NCBI GenBank assembly: GCA_037200445.1
Contig: JBBCGH010000001.1
Coordinates: 1,674,001 to 1,738,000 of the forward strand
DNA length: 64,000 nt
Source of the DNA: Alphaproteobacteria bacterium
GTDB lineage: Bacteria; Pseudomonadota; Alphaproteobacteria; Rhizobiales; Xanthobacteraceae
Reading direction: 5' to 3'
Position numbers and translations under genes: made by a program. The notes under the pieces were generated by a model, which ran no database searches, was not told where the DNA came from, and saw only the letters and a program-made list of their open reading frames with translations. Positions 56,140 through 64,000 of this stretch are shown here, piece after piece (position 1 is the stretch's first letter; every line of letters begins with the position of its first letter).

Positions 56140-57441
56140 ATGCTTTTCACGCAAAACATCGAGAGTGCTCGCGCTGAGACGATTGGCGCGCATGGCGTGC
56201 CGAAAGCCGCGCTCGACGAAACGCTGCGGCGCTGCGAGGACGCGCTCACCTGGCTGCGCAAACAGCACGTGGACGCAAGTTTGCCGCTGCTGCGCCTTCC
56301 GGCGAAGACGGACGATCTCGACGACATCGACAGGGCCGCCGCACGGCTGCGCGCGGGCGCAACCGATGTGGTGGTGCTTGGCACCGGCGGGTCGAGTCTC
56401 GGTGGGCAGACGGTGGGGCAGCTCGCCGACATTGGGGTACGCGGCGCGGAAGCGTTCCGCTCGGGTCCGCGGATGCATTTCGCCGACAACCTCGATCCCG
56501 GAACGTACGACGGGCTGCTGACGAAATTGCCGCTTGCGAGCACGCGCTTCATCGCGATCTCGAAATCGGGCGGCACCGGCGAGACGTTGATGCAGACCGC
56601 AGCCGCCTTGTCGGCGGTGAAACAGGCGGGATTGGACGCACGCATCGCCGAATTGTTCTTCGGCATCAGCGAAGCCGCAAAGCCCGGCCTGCGCGATCTG
56701 CTTGGAACCTCGGTCGGCATGCTGGAGCACGACCCGAATATCGGCGGACGCTATTCGGTGTTGAGCAACGTCGGCTTGCTGCCGGCCGCGGTCCTCGGGC
56801 TCGACATCAAGAGCGTGCGTGCCGGCGCCGCAATGGCGCTCGCGCCCGTGCTCGACAAGCGCCCCGCGGCGGATGTACCGGCTGCGCTCGGCGCCGCGCT
56901 CAACATTGCGGCTTCCGCGGGCGGAAAAAATATCTCCGTGCTGATGGCTTACGCGGACCGGCTCGAGCGCTTCTCGCGCTGGTTCACCCAGCTTTGGGCC
57001 GAGAGTCTCGGCAAGGACGGTAAAGGCACCACGCCCATCGGCGCGCTCGGGCCGGTCGACCAGCATTCGCAGTTGCAGCTCTTCATCGCAGGCCCGCGCG
57101 ACAAGCTGTTCACGGTGGTCACCGTGGACACCAAAGGGCAGGGCCCCTGTATCGATGCAGGCCTTGCCAGGATTGCCGGTGAGCCCGAGCTCGGCGGCAA
57201 GACGATCGGCGATCTGGTCGCCGCGCAGGGCCGCGCCACCGCCGAAACGCTCGCCAGGAACGGCTGCCCGGTGCGCACGATGCATCTGCCGCGGCTCAAC
57301 GAGGAAAGCCTCGGGGCGCTGATGATGCATTTCATGCTGGAGACGATCATCGCAGCGCGCCTGATCGGGGTCGATGCGTTCGACCAGCCCGCGGTCGAAG
57401 AGGGCAAGGTGCTGGCGAAGCAGTATCTGGCGCAGGGGTAG
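56140..57441 (+). CDS. pgi: Glucose-6-phosphate isomerase
   Basis: A 433-residue isomerase converting glucose-6-phosphate and fructose-6-phosphate. Two SIS-type domains are visible: VVLGTGGSSLGGQ (about residues 84-96), ISKSGGTGETLMQ (about 145-157), then PIGALGPVDQHSQLQLF (about 305-321) and GVDAFDQPAVEEGK (about 412-425). This matches the shorter PGI form of alphaproteobacteria rather than the 550-residue enterobacterial form. It is 47 bases downstream of the M16 pair, possibly on the same transcript. Confidence 0.93.
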   Translation: MLFTQNIESARAETIGAHGVPKAALDETLRRCEDALTWLRKQHVDASLPLLRLPAKTDDLDDIDRAAARLRAGATDVVVLGTGGSSLGGQTVGQLADIGVRGAEAFRSGPRMHFADNLDPGTYDGLLTKLPLASTRFIAISKSGGTGETLMQTAAALSAVKQAGLDARIAELFFGISEAAKPGLRDLLGTSVGMLEHDPNIGGRYSVLSNVGLLPAAVLGLDIKSVRAGAAMALAPVLDKRPAADVPAALGAALNIAASAGGKNISVLMAYADRLERFSRWFTQLWAESLGKDGKGTTPIGALGPVDQHSQLQLFIAGPRDKLFTVVTVDTKGQGPCIDAGLARIAGEPELGGKTIGDLVAAQGRATAETLARNGCPVRTMHLPRLNEESLGALMMHFMLETIIAARLIGVDAFDQPAVEEGKVLAKQYLAQG

Positions 57442-57460
57442 CGGCACGCGACCCGTCCGC

Positions 57461-57576
57461 CGTTATTCCGGCCGAGCGAAGCGAGGGCCGGAATCGATAA
57501 CCACAGTCCTTGCAAGAATCGCTCTGGCGGTGGTTATGGATTCCGGGCTCGCGCCTTCGGCGTGCCCCGGAATGAC
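57461..57576. repeat. Palindromic repeat (TTATTCCGGCCGAGCG family)
   Basis: CGTTATTCCGGCC...GGCCGGAATCGATAACCAC is followed by its rough complement TGGTTATGGATTCCGGGCTC...CCCCGGAATGAC, so the whole element is an inverted repeat of hairpins. It begins 20 bases after pgi and runs up to the start region of arfB; the final ATGACC supplies a possible upstream start codon for arfB. Confidence 0.75.
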
Positions 57577-57577
57577 C

Positions 57578-58006
57578 ATGATCCGCATCACCGACGATAT
57601 CTCCATCGACGACAGCGAGATCGAGGAAAACTTCGTGCGCTCGTCGGGGCCGGGCGGGCAGAACGTCAACAAGCTCTCGACCGCCGTGCAGCTTCGCTTC
57701 GACGTGCGCCGCTCGCCGTCGCTGCCGAACGACGTGGCGGTGCGGCTGATGCGGCTGGCCGGCAAGCGCCTCACCAAGGACGGCGTGCTGGTGATCGTGG
57801 CACAAAACCACCGCACGCAGGAGCGAAACCGGGCGGAGGCGTTGGAGCGGCTGGTCGCGCTGGTTCAGGAGGCGGCGGTACGGCCCGAGAAGCGCATCCC
57901 GACCAAGCCTACCAAGGCCTCGCGTGAGAAACGGCTGGAGGGCAAGAAGCTGCGCTCCGGCATCAAGGGGATGCGGCAGCGAAGGCCATCCTCAGACGCT
58001 TATTGA
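57578..58006 (+). CDS. arfB: Alternative ribosome-rescue factor / peptidyl-tRNA hydrolase ArfB
   Basis: A 142-residue class I release-factor-like protein. The catalytic GGQ is in RSSGPGGQNVNKLSTAVQLRF (about residues 22-42, quoted to show GPGGQNVNK). The C-terminus is a basic tail (TKASREKRLEGKKLRSGIKGMRQRR in part) that enters the empty mRNA channel. It hydrolyses peptidyl-tRNA on stalled ribosomes. I start at the second ATG (57578), matching usual N-termini; the first ATG (57572) lies in a palindromic repeat. It overlaps the convergent low-GC membrane gene by 15 bases. Confidence 0.92.
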   Translation: MIRITDDISIDDSEIEENFVRSSGPGGQNVNKLSTAVQLRFDVRRSPSLPNDVAVRLMRLAGKRLTKDGVLVIVAQNHRTQERNRAEALERLVALVQEAAVRPEKRIPTKPTKASREKRLEGKKLRSGIKGMRQRRPSSDAY

Positions 58007-58489
58007 CGCATCACGTTTGAGAAATCGTCCCGTCAGCCACCAATAGATCAAGCCGCCAACAGCGCCGCCGGGCACCGAAAACCGGCAAAAGAGCAAAATC
58101 CGCATGTACATTGGGGGTTCTTCAGGCGGCGCCGTGAACATGCGCGGCGTAATGAGATCGGCGATCGGAGCGAGTACGATGCCGACTGCTATCCCACATA
58201 GGAGATAATAGCCTACATTCGTTATCGAATACCGATCAGCTATCTTGTGCACCACCATGACAGGTATGAATGCGGTGAAAAATACGCAAAACGTGACGAG
58301 AAGAAACATAAGGGCGGACATTGTGAAGAGCTGGAACATGCGCGTTGAGAACGGATGAACTGCGGAGAGCCCGCCATGCAGAAAATAGGCGATAACCATC
58401 TGCACAATAACGAATGTGAAGGATGCGCCTAAAACGGCACCGACATACCCGACGACTCCGTGCACACCAGATCGCATTCTTGTGGCCAA
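57992..58489 (-). CDS. Membrane protein of unknown function, low GC
   Basis: A 165-residue protein with four hydrophobic helices (residues about 13-37, 52-75, 92-112 and 128-152). No family is recognised. The gene is only about 45-50 percent GC against about 70 percent around it, which suggests recent transfer or an orphan. It overlaps arfB at the 3' ends and is divergent from mutL (69-base gap). The start ATG is at 58487-58489. Coding is supported by the unbroken frame and helix pattern, but not by homology. Confidence 0.6.
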   Translation of the reverse strand: MATRMRSGVHGVVGYVGAVLGASFTFVIVQMVIAYFLHGGLSAVHPFSTRMFQLFTMSALMFLLVTFCVFFTAFIPVMVVHKIADRYSITNVGYYLLCGIAVGIVLAPIADLITPRMFTAPPEEPPMYMRILLFCRFSVPGGAVGGLIYWWLTGRFLKRDASISV

Positions 58490-58558
58490 GACCTTGCCTG
58501 ACGCTCGCGATCCTAAAGTTTGATCGCTAGAGTTGGCTACCCCGACTCAAAGAATTTC

Positions 58559-60349
58559 ATGCCTATCCGTCAGCTCCCCGAAACGACCGTGAACCGCATC
58601 GCCGCCGGCGAGGTGGTCGAGCGTCCGGCGAGCGCCGTAAAGGAATTGGTCGAGAACGCCCTCGATGCGGGAGCGACGCGCATCGAGGTCGTCACCGACG
58701 GCGGGGGACGGCGGCTGATCCGCGTGACCGACGATGGGTCCGGCATGACGCGCGAAGACCTTGCGCTGGCGGTCGAGCGCCATGCGACCTCAAAGCTGCC
58801 CGAAGACGATCTGCTCGCGATTGCGACGCTCGGCTTCCGCGGCGAGGCGTTGCCGTCGATCGGCGCCGTCGCGCGCCTTGCGATCACGGCGCGGCACGCG
58901 AGCGAGCCGCATGGATGGGCGATCGAGGTCGATGCTGGACAGAAGTCCGATGTGCGGCCCGCGGCCCTGAAGGAGGGAACACGCGTCGAGGTGCGCGATC
59001 TGTTCTACGCGACGCCCGCGCGGCTCAAGTTTCTCAAGACCGACCGCACCGAGGCCGAAGCGATCCGCGACGTGGTGCGGCGCCTCGCGATGAGCCGGCC
59101 CGATGTCGCCTTTACGCTGGCGGGCGAGGAGAGGGCGCCGGTCACCTGGGGCGCCGCGCTGCCGGGGCCTGCCGGGCGGCTGGCTCGGCTCGGCGATGTG
59201 CTCGGCGCGGACTTCCGCCAGAACGCCCTCGCGGTGCACGGCGGCCGCGAGGGTCTCATCGTCGAGGGTTGGGCGGCGCTCCCGACCTACACCAAGGGTA
59301 ACGCGCTCGCGCAATATCTCTTCGTCAATGGCCGACCGGTGCGCGACCGGCTGATGCTCGGCGCGGTGCGGGCGGCCTATTCGGATTACCTGCCGCGCGA
59401 TCGTCATCCCGTCGTGGCGCTGTTCATCACAGTTGAGCCGCGCGAGGTCGACGTGAACGTGCACCCGGCCAAGACCGAGGTGCGCTTTCGCGACGCGGGG
59501 CTGGTGCGCGCCTCGATCGTGCGCGCGCTGCAGGAAGCGCTGGCGCGCGACGCGCAGCGCGCGGCAACGACTGGCGGCGCGGCAACAATCGCGGCGTTCC
59601 GGCCGAACCTCAGCACCCGCCGCGGCTGGGACTGGCGCGCCTCTCCGGCGTTCCCGGTCGAGGGTGCAACCGCGTTGGTTGGCTTTGCCGAGGCTGCGCA
59701 GGCCGCATTCGACACCGGCGCGCCGGCAGCGCAACCGGTCGCCGCCGACGCCACGCCCGACCTCATCGACCGCCCCCTCGGCGCGGCGCGGGCGCAACTG
59801 CACGAGACCTACATCGTGGCGCAGACGCGCGACGGCATCGTGATCGTTGACCAGCACGCCGCGCACGAGCGCATCGTCTACGAGCACATGAAGGCGGCGC
59901 TCGCGCGCGACGGTGTCGCGCGGCAGATCCTGCTGATCCCCGAGATCGTCGAGCTCGATGAGGCCGATGTGGAACGGCTGACCGCGCGCGCGGGCGAGCT
60001 TGCGCGCTTCGGGCTCGCGCTGGAGGCTTTCGGGCCCGGCGCGGTCGCGGTGTCCGAAACGCCGGCGCTGCTCGGCGAGGCCGATGCGCAGGCGCTGGTG
60101 CGGGACTTGGCCGAGCACATGGCCGAATGGGACGAGGCGCTGCCGCTCGAACGCCGGTTGATGCACGTTGCCGCCACCATGGCGTGCCACGGCTCGGTGC
60201 GCGCGGGGCGCCGCCTCAAGGCCGACGAGATGAACGCGCTGTTGCGCGAGATGGAGGCGACACCGAACTCCGGGCAATGCAACCACGGCCGGCCGACCTA
60301 TGTGGAACTGAAGCTGGGCGATATCGAGAGGTTGTTCGGCAGGAAATAA
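58559..60349 (+). CDS. mutL: DNA mismatch repair protein MutL
   Basis: A 596-residue MutL. The N-terminal GHKL ATPase has [26 protein letters not shown] (residues about 12-37, quoted in part), DDGSGM, HATSKL and TLGFRGEAL. The C-terminal dimerisation domain carries the endonuclease motif [12 protein letters not shown] and the late ACHGSVRAG and GQCNHGRPT motifs, so it is probably a nicking MutL as in bacteria without MutH. The ATG at 58559 gives the standard [18 protein letters not shown] start. rsmD converges from the right with a repeat between. Confidence 0.96.
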   Translation: MPIRQLPETTVNRIAAGEVVERPASAVKELVENALDAGATRIEVVTDGGGRRLIRVTDDGSGMTREDLALAVERHATSKLPEDDLLAIATLGFRGEALPSIGAVARLAITARHASEPHGWAIEVDAGQKSDVRPAALKEGTRVEVRDLFYATPARLKFLKTDRTEAEAIRDVVRRLAMSRPDVAFTLAGEERAPVTWGAALPGPAGRLARLGDVLGADFRQNALAVHGGREGLIVEGWAALPTYTKGNALAQYLFVNGRPVRDRLMLGAVRAAYSDYLPRDRHPVVALFITVEPREVDVNVHPAKTEVRFRDAGLVRASIVRALQEALARDAQRAATTGGAATIAAFRPNLSTRRGWDWRASPAFPVEGATALVGFAEAAQAAFDTGAPAAQPVAADATPDLIDRPLGAARAQLHETYIVAQTRDGIVIVDQHAAHERIVYEHMKAALARDGVARQILLIPEIVELDEADVERLTARAGELARFGLALEAFGPGAVAVSETPALLGEADAQALVRDLAEHMAEWDEALPLERRLMHVAATMACHGSVRAGRRLKADEMNALLREMEATPNSGQCNHGRPTYVELKLGDIERLFGRK

Positions 60350-60359
60350 CCTCTCCGGC

Positions 60360-60456
60360 GTCATCGTCCGCGAAAGCGGACGACCCAGTAAACGCCGACG
60401 GTGCTGAAACGAACAGCTTGAGTTTACTGGGTGCCCCGCTTTCGCGGGGCATGACG
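60360..60456. repeat. Nested inverted repeat between mutL and rsmD
   Basis: GTCATCGTCCGCGAAAGCGG...ACCCAGTAAACGCC on the left pairs with TTTACTGGGTGCCCCGC...GCGGGGCATGAC on the right; same family as 38298-38382. Its right arm runs into the end of rsmD, providing that gene's last codons and its stop. Confidence 0.78.
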
Positions 60457-60999
60457 AAGGACCGTGAACTCCGTGTCGTCGTAGCGGCGACGCTCCAGCT
60501 CTTCATAGCCTTCCGGCGGCTTGAAGGCTGCTTCGGCGCTCTCCTCGACCACCACCACCGCATTCCGCGTCAACCACCCACCCTCGCGCATCGAGGCGAG
60601 CGCGGGTTCCGCCAGCCCCTTGCCATAGGGCGGATCGAGGAAGGTGAGCGAGAACGGCTCGAGCGGATGCGCAGGCCCGAGCTTGGTCGCATCGCGGCGG
60701 AAGATCCTGGTGACCGCCGCAAGTCCGAGCGCCTCGACGTTCTGCCGTAACAGCGCGCGTGCCTCGGCGCCGTCATCGATGAACAGCGCGAAAGCAGCCC
60801 CGCGCGACACCGCTTCGAGCCCGAGCGCGCCGGTGCCGGCGAAAAGATCGAGCACGCGCGCGCCGGCGACCGGATCGCCGTACGCGTGTGTGAGGATGTT
60901 GAACAGCGACTCGCGCAGCCGGTCCGCGGTCGGGCGAATGGCTTGAGATTTCGGCGCCGCGAGCGGTCGCCCGCGCAGCCGGCCGCCGACGATCCTCAT
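60424..60999 (-). CDS. rsmD: 16S rRNA (guanine(966)-N2)-methyltransferase RsmD
   Basis: A 191-residue methyltransferase modifying G966 of 16S rRNA. RLRGRPL and RPTADRLRESLFNIL (about residues 21-35) are typical, the SAM site is LDLFAGTGALGLEAVSRG (about 50-67), and the catalytic motif is LDPPYGKGL (about 119-127). The final residues LRHAPRKRGTQ and the TAA stop are encoded by the palindromic repeat, so the original C-terminus was altered by repeat insertion. The ATG overlaps the rluB stop by 4 bases. Confidence 0.93.
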   Translation of the reverse strand: MRIVGGRLRGRPLAAPKSQAIRPTADRLRESLFNILTHAYGDPVAGARVLDLFAGTGALGLEAVSRGAAFALFIDDGAEARALLRQNVEALGLAAVTRIFRRDATKLGPAHPLEPFSLTFLDPPYGKGLAEPALASMREGGWLTRNAVVVVEESAEAAFKPPEGYEELERRRYDDTEFTVLRHAPRKRGTQ

Positions 61000-62003
61000 T
61001 TATGAGGCCGGCGGCGTTGCGGACGGCGGCCGCGCGGTGCGTCGCGCTCGTCGAACGAGGGCCGCGCGTTCTCGCCGCGGCGAGGACGGTGGAATTTTCG
61101 TTTGGCGTCGGAAAGCTTCTCCTTCTTTGGAGCGCCCCCCTCCCCGCCGTCTCGCTTCGCTCGCGAGGGGAGGGGAGCAGGCCGTTCGCGGGGCTCAGGT
61201 TTCCGCTCGGCAGGTGGCTCTTGCTTCCGTGGCACGATCGGGGCGGAGAAATCCGCGCCGGCCGCGCGCGCGAGTTTCTCGCCGAGCTGATCGCGCAGAA
61301 CGCGCGTCGGCACCTCCTCGATCTCGCCCGCGCCAAGCTCCTTCAGCTGGAATGGCCCGAACGAGACGCGGATCAGCCGTGCCACATGCAAACCGAGATG
61401 ACGCAGCACGTTGCGCACCTCGCGGTTCTTGCCCTCGCGGATCGCGAAGGTGATCCACACGTTGGAAGCCTGCTCGCGGTCGAGCGTCGCCTCGATCGGC
61501 CCGTAGTTGATGCCGTCGACGGTGACGCCGTCGCGCAGCGCATCGAGCTGATCCTGCGCGACTGTGCCGTAGGCGCGCACGCGATAGCGGCGCAGCCACG
61601 CCGTGCTCGGCAGTTCCAGTGCGCGCGCCAGCCCGCCGTCGTTGGTGAGCAGCAGTAGGCCCTCGGTGGCGAGATCGAGCCGCCCGATGCTGATGAGTCG
61701 CGGCAAATCCTTCGGCAGCGCGCCGAAGATGGTCGGCCGGCCCTGCGGGTCGGAGCTCGTCGTCACCAGCCCGCGCGGCTTGTGATAGAGGAAGAGCCGC
61801 GTGCGTTCCGCGCCGGGCAGCGGCTTGCCGTCCACGATGACCTTGTCGCTTGGCCGCACATTGAGCGCCGGTGAGGCGATCTTCTCGCCATTGACGGCGA
61901 CACGCCCGGCCGCGATCCAGGCCTCCGCTTCGCGCCGCGAGCAGAGCCCAGCGCGGGCCATGACCTTGGCGATGCGCTCGCCTTCGTGCTGATTCTGCGC
62001 CAT
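60996..62003 (-). CDS. rluB: Pseudouridine synthase, RluB/RsuA family
   Basis: A 335-residue enzyme making pseudouridine in rRNA. An S4 RNA-binding domain (IAKVMARAGLCSRREAEAWI, residues about 11-30) precedes the catalytic domain with YHKPRGLVTTSSDPQGR, IGRLDLATEGLLLLTNDG (catalytic Asp, about residue 109) and REGKNREVRNVL. The basic, disordered tail from about residue 255 contains PLPSRAKRDGGEGG, which is encoded by a copy of the intergenic GAGCGAAGCGAG repeat (61134-61178). RluB over RluE/RluF is chosen by the long basic tail and rsmD neighbour. It overlaps rsmD and is divergent from tadA with only 8 bases between. Confidence 0.88.
   Translation of the reverse strand: MAQNQHEGERIAKVMARAGLCSRREAEAWIAAGRVAVNGEKIASPALNVRPSDKVIVDGKPLPGAERTRLFLYHKPRGLVTTSSDPQGRPTIFGALPKDLPRLISIGRLDLATEGLLLLTNDGGLARALELPSTAWLRRYRVRAYGTVAQDQLDALRDGVTVDGINYGPIEATLDREQASNVWITFAIREGKNREVRNVLRHLGLHVARLIRVSFGPFQLKELGAGEIEEVPTRVLRDQLGEKLARAAGADFSAPIVPRKQEPPAERKPEPRERPAPLPSRAKRDGGEGGAPKKEKLSDAKRKFHRPRRGENARPSFDERDAPRGRRPQRRRPHK
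61134..61178. repeat. Palindromic repeat inside the rluB coding region
   Basis: CCCCCCTCCCCGCCGTCTCG and CGAGGGGAGGGGAG flank CTTCGCTCG, the same palindrome type seen at 13308-13430. In the rluB frame it adds about 14 residues (PLPSRAKRDGGEGG) without breaking the protein. It therefore behaves like a protein-coding palindromic element. Confidence 0.6.
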
Positions 62004-62011
62004 AGGGTCTT

Positions 62012-62455
62012 ATGCCACAGTCTTTCATGGATGACGCGCTTGGAGAGGCGCGCGCCGCGCAAGCGGCCGACGAGGTCCCGGTCGGCGCCGTGATCGTGCG
62101 CGAGGGCGCCATCGTGGCGCGCGCCGGCAACCGCACGCTGCGCGATCGCGATCCGACCGCGCATTGCGAGATGCTGGCGATTCGGCAGGCGGCAGCCGCG
62201 CTCGGCTCGGAGCGGCTCACCGATTGCGATCTCTACGTGACGCTCGAGCCTTGCGCGATGTGTGCGGCCGCGATCTCGTTTGCGCGCATCCGGCGGCTCT
62301 ATTACGGCGCCCCCGACCCTAAGGGGGGCGCGGTGGAGAACGGCGTGCGATTCTTCGGTTCGCCGACCTGCCACCACCGGCCGGAAGTGTACGGCGGCAT
62401 CGGGGAGAGCGACGCCGCCGTACTACTGAAGGACTTCTTTAGAAAGCGGCGGTGA
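62012..62455 (+). CDS. tadA: tRNA-specific adenosine deaminase
   Basis: A 147-residue zinc deaminase that makes inosine at the tRNA-Arg wobble position. The zinc and catalytic motif is TAHCEMLAI (His51, Glu53; usually HAE, here HCE), and PCAMC (about residues 89-93) supplies the two cysteine ligands. EVPVGAVIV and FGSPTCHHRPEVYGG are standard. The ATG at 62012 is only 8 bases from the divergent rluB start, so its promoter must overlap rluB. Confidence 0.93.
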   Translation: MPQSFMDDALGEARAAQAADEVPVGAVIVREGAIVARAGNRTLRDRDPTAHCEMLAIRQAAAALGSERLTDCDLYVTLEPCAMCAAAISFARIRRLYYGAPDPKGGAVENGVRFFGSPTCHHRPEVYGGIGESDAAVLLKDFFRKRR

Positions 62456-62461
62456 GGTCCT

Positions 62462-62848
62462 TCAGCCGCACTTCCGATAGGCTTGCGGCGCGACTGCTTG
62501 ATCGATCGCAGCCAGGAGCTCTTCGGCGGGGAAGGGCTTCGCCAGGAACGCCGCGCAGCCGAGCGACTGGGCCTGCCGCCGGAAGAAGTCATTTGGCGAT
62601 CCGGTCATGAAGATGACCGGAAAGGAATACCCGCGCATCCAAAGATCGCGAACCATTTCGGTGCCCAGAGTGTCGCCAAGCTCGATATCGACCACGAGGC
62701 AGTCCGCCTGACTGATATCGGCGGCCGCGAGGAATTCCTCGCCGCAGGTGTACGACTCCACGCCAAATCCGGCCGAGCAAAGCAGGTGGACCATGGCGTC
62801 GCGCATGATTTCACTGTCGTCGACAACGGCGATATTGCGTTTCAGCAT
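62462..62848 (-). CDS. Single-domain response regulator, FixJ-type receiver
   Basis: A 128-residue receiver domain without output domain. Conserved residues: DD in AVVDDSEIMRD, phospho-Asp in CLVVDIELGD (about residue 53), Thr in IFMTGSP and Lys in FLAKPF. The sequence is of the FixJ/CitB-type receiver rather than CheY. The ATG at 62848 follows GGAGGG. It is divergent from an AraC-type regulator gene (155-base gap). No kinase gene is in the window, so its partner is unknown. Confidence 0.85.
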   Translation of the reverse strand: MLKRNIAVVDDSEIMRDAMVHLLCSAGFGVESYTCGEEFLAAADISQADCLVVDIELGDTLGTEMVRDLWMRGYSFPVIFMTGSPNDFFRRQAQSLGCAAFLAKPFPAEELLAAIDQAVAPQAYRKCG

Positions 62849-63003
62849 GGTCTTTCGGCCCTCCAAATGAACGAGCCAGCGGACGTTTCGGTCCCGATCC
62901 GGCCCATCACTGAGGTAGTGCGACTTCCGGAAGGTCGCTTGCTATTATCGGCCAAAGACTTGGCCGTAGCTGCCAACGTTGCGCTGTCCGGGAGACGAGC
63001 CGA

Positions 63004-64000
63004 ATGCGACGCAAAGCGCCTCCACCCGCCCGCCGCGCCGAGCGGCTGCCGAGCGCGCACGGGCAGATGAGCCGGCAGGCCTACGCGCGCCTGAAAGGCA
63101 AAGCGATTGCCGTTGAGCCGCTCGTCAGACAAGCAGGCCTGACCCGGCAGCAGCTCGACGACCCGCACGCGTCCATCGCGGTGCGCGATCAGATCAAGTT
63201 CTTGAATCTCGCGGCGGCGGCGCTGCAGGACGATCTGCTTGGATTCCATCTGGCGCAGATGCCCGATCTTCGCGCCATCGGGCTCTTGTACTATCTGCTG
63301 GCCTCGTCCGAGACGCTGCTCGACGGTCTGCAACGCGTTGCGCGCTACAGCACGATCGTCAACGAAGGGGTCATCCAGACCTGCACGCACGGAACCGAGC
63401 TTTCAATGTCGTTCCGCTATCACGGCGTCAGCCGCCATCTCGACCGGCATCAGCTGGAGTGCTGGACGGCCGGCCTGATGCGGATCTGCCGCGAGCTCAC
63501 GGGGCTGAGGCTCGCTCCGTCGCGCGTGCGGATGATCCACCAGCGCGGCGAAGATCAAGCCGCCGAGCTGTCGACCTTCTTCGGCAAGGCGATCGAGTTC
63601 GGCGCGCCGGTTGACGATGTCGCGTTTCCGCACCGCTTCGCGGAGGCGCGGATCCTCAGCGCGGACCCCTATCTGAACAAGCTGCTGCTCGCTTACTGCG
63701 AGGATGCGCTGTCGCATCGCCGGCGTGCCGGCACATTCCGGGCCAGCGTCGAAAACGCGATCGCCCCGTTGCTCCCGCACGGCAAGGCGAATGTCGAAGC
63801 GGTGGCGCGGCAACTTGGGCTCAGCCCGCGCACGCTTGCGCGCCGGCTGAGCGAAGAGGGCACGAGCTTTTCCGATGTGTTGGAGGGGCTGCGCAACGAT
63901 CTCGCGGCGCGCTACCTCGGCGAAAAGGACTTCGGCATCGCGCAGATCGCCTGGCTGCTCGGCTACGAGGAAACCAGCGCCTTCTCGCGTGCCTTCAAGC
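63004..64000 (+). CDS. AraC family regulator, cut by the window edge
   Basis: A frame of 332 codons runs from the ATG at 63004 off the right end without a stop. The first two thirds match the Arabinose_bd-type N-terminal domain of OruR/AraC-like regulators (LGFHLAQMPDLRAIGLLYYLLASS in part, ELSMSFRYHG, FGAPVDDVAFPHRFAEA). The C-terminal HTH begins near 63780 (ANVEAVARQLGLSPRTLARRLSEEG, GIAQIAWLLGYEETSAFSRAFK in parts). Only about the last 15-30 residues are missing. This class often controls neighbouring catabolic genes, which would lie beyond the window. Confidence 0.88.
   Translation, partial: MRRKAPPPARRAERLPSAHGQMSRQAYARLKGKAIAVEPLVRQAGLTRQQLDDPHASIAVRDQIKFLNLAAAALQDDLLGFHLAQMPDLRAIGLLYYLLASSETLLDGLQRVARYSTIVNEGVIQTCTHGTELSMSFRYHGVSRHLDRHQLECWTAGLMRICRELTGLRLAPSRVRMIHQRGEDQAAELSTFFGKAIEFGAPVDDVAFPHRFAEARILSADPYLNKLLLAYCEDALSHRRRAGTFRASVENAIAPLLPHGKANVEAVARQLGLSPRTLARRLSEEGTSFSDVLEGLRNDLAARYLGEKDFGIAQIAWLLGYEETSAFSRAFK

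Overview
The window is a GC-rich (about 65-70 percent in genes) stretch of an alphaproteobacterial chromosome. Gene content points to Hyphomicrobiales, near Bradyrhizobium, Rhodopseudomonas or Pseudolabrys: an alphaproteobacterial HisRS, a hisZ-hisG pair, CheZ-like phosphatases, GntR/FCD regulators, ChbG/HpnK-type deacetylase, and short palindromic repeats of the kind common in that group. The placement is inferred from gene families and repeats, not from a search. I see no rRNA, tRNA, CRISPR array, prophage or insertion sequence.

Layout. 0-3 kb: end of an unknown gene, then a ZnuD-like TonB receptor behind a Zur-like box. 3-5.4 kb: an isocitrate lyase/PEP mutase family gene and its likely GntR regulator, flanked by two gene remnants. 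5.7-9.4 kb: PilZ protein, MFS transporter, ribF, MaoC hydratase. 9.6-14 kb: cheY-cheZ, a HAD phosphatase, a degenerate EAL protein, a TetR regulator. 14-19.6 kb: secreted SnoaL-like protein, DUF4344 metallopeptidase, LssY_C membrane protein, a family 5 solute-binding protein, RidA and SRPBCC proteins. 19.7-25.6 kb: GT39-like and GT2 glycosyltransferases, a propeller/cytochrome c dehydrogenase, an NHL/SMP-30 protein, a GST. 25.7-35 kb: HxlR regulator with MATE pump, alpha/beta hydrolase, class III aminotransferase, a small winged-helix-like protein, then a LivK-type binding protein directly followed by a chemoreceptor.

35-45 kb: hisS, DUF3617, transglutaminase, hisZ, hisG, tannase/feruloyl esterase, and a GtrA/GT2/YdjC sugar-lipid cluster. 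45-48.9 kb: DUF2076 protein, L,D-transpeptidase, a second CheZ-like protein, a RES/Xre toxin-antitoxin pair. 49-64 kb: housekeeping block ileS-lspA-DUF3035-like-M16-M16-pgi, then arfB, a low-GC membrane gene, mutL, rsmD-rluB, tadA, a single-domain response regulator and the start of an AraC regulator.

Two general points affect how the annotation should be read. First, single-base frame breaks are dense between about 20.6 and 33.1 kb (with a few at 0.4, 1.2 and 12.9 kb) and absent from 33.8 kb onward. Many lie at homopolymers, and some compensate one another inside conserved proteins, so most look like consensus errors; such genes are given as one feature each. Second, hisS and ileS each contain an internal in-frame patch of about 50 percent GC within genes of about 70 percent GC, suggesting intragenic recombination. 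The strongest system-level leads are the binding-protein plus chemoreceptor pair with a duplicated periplasmic module, the Zur-controlled ZnuD-like receptor, and the split set of genes resembling lipid A aminosugar modification pathways.
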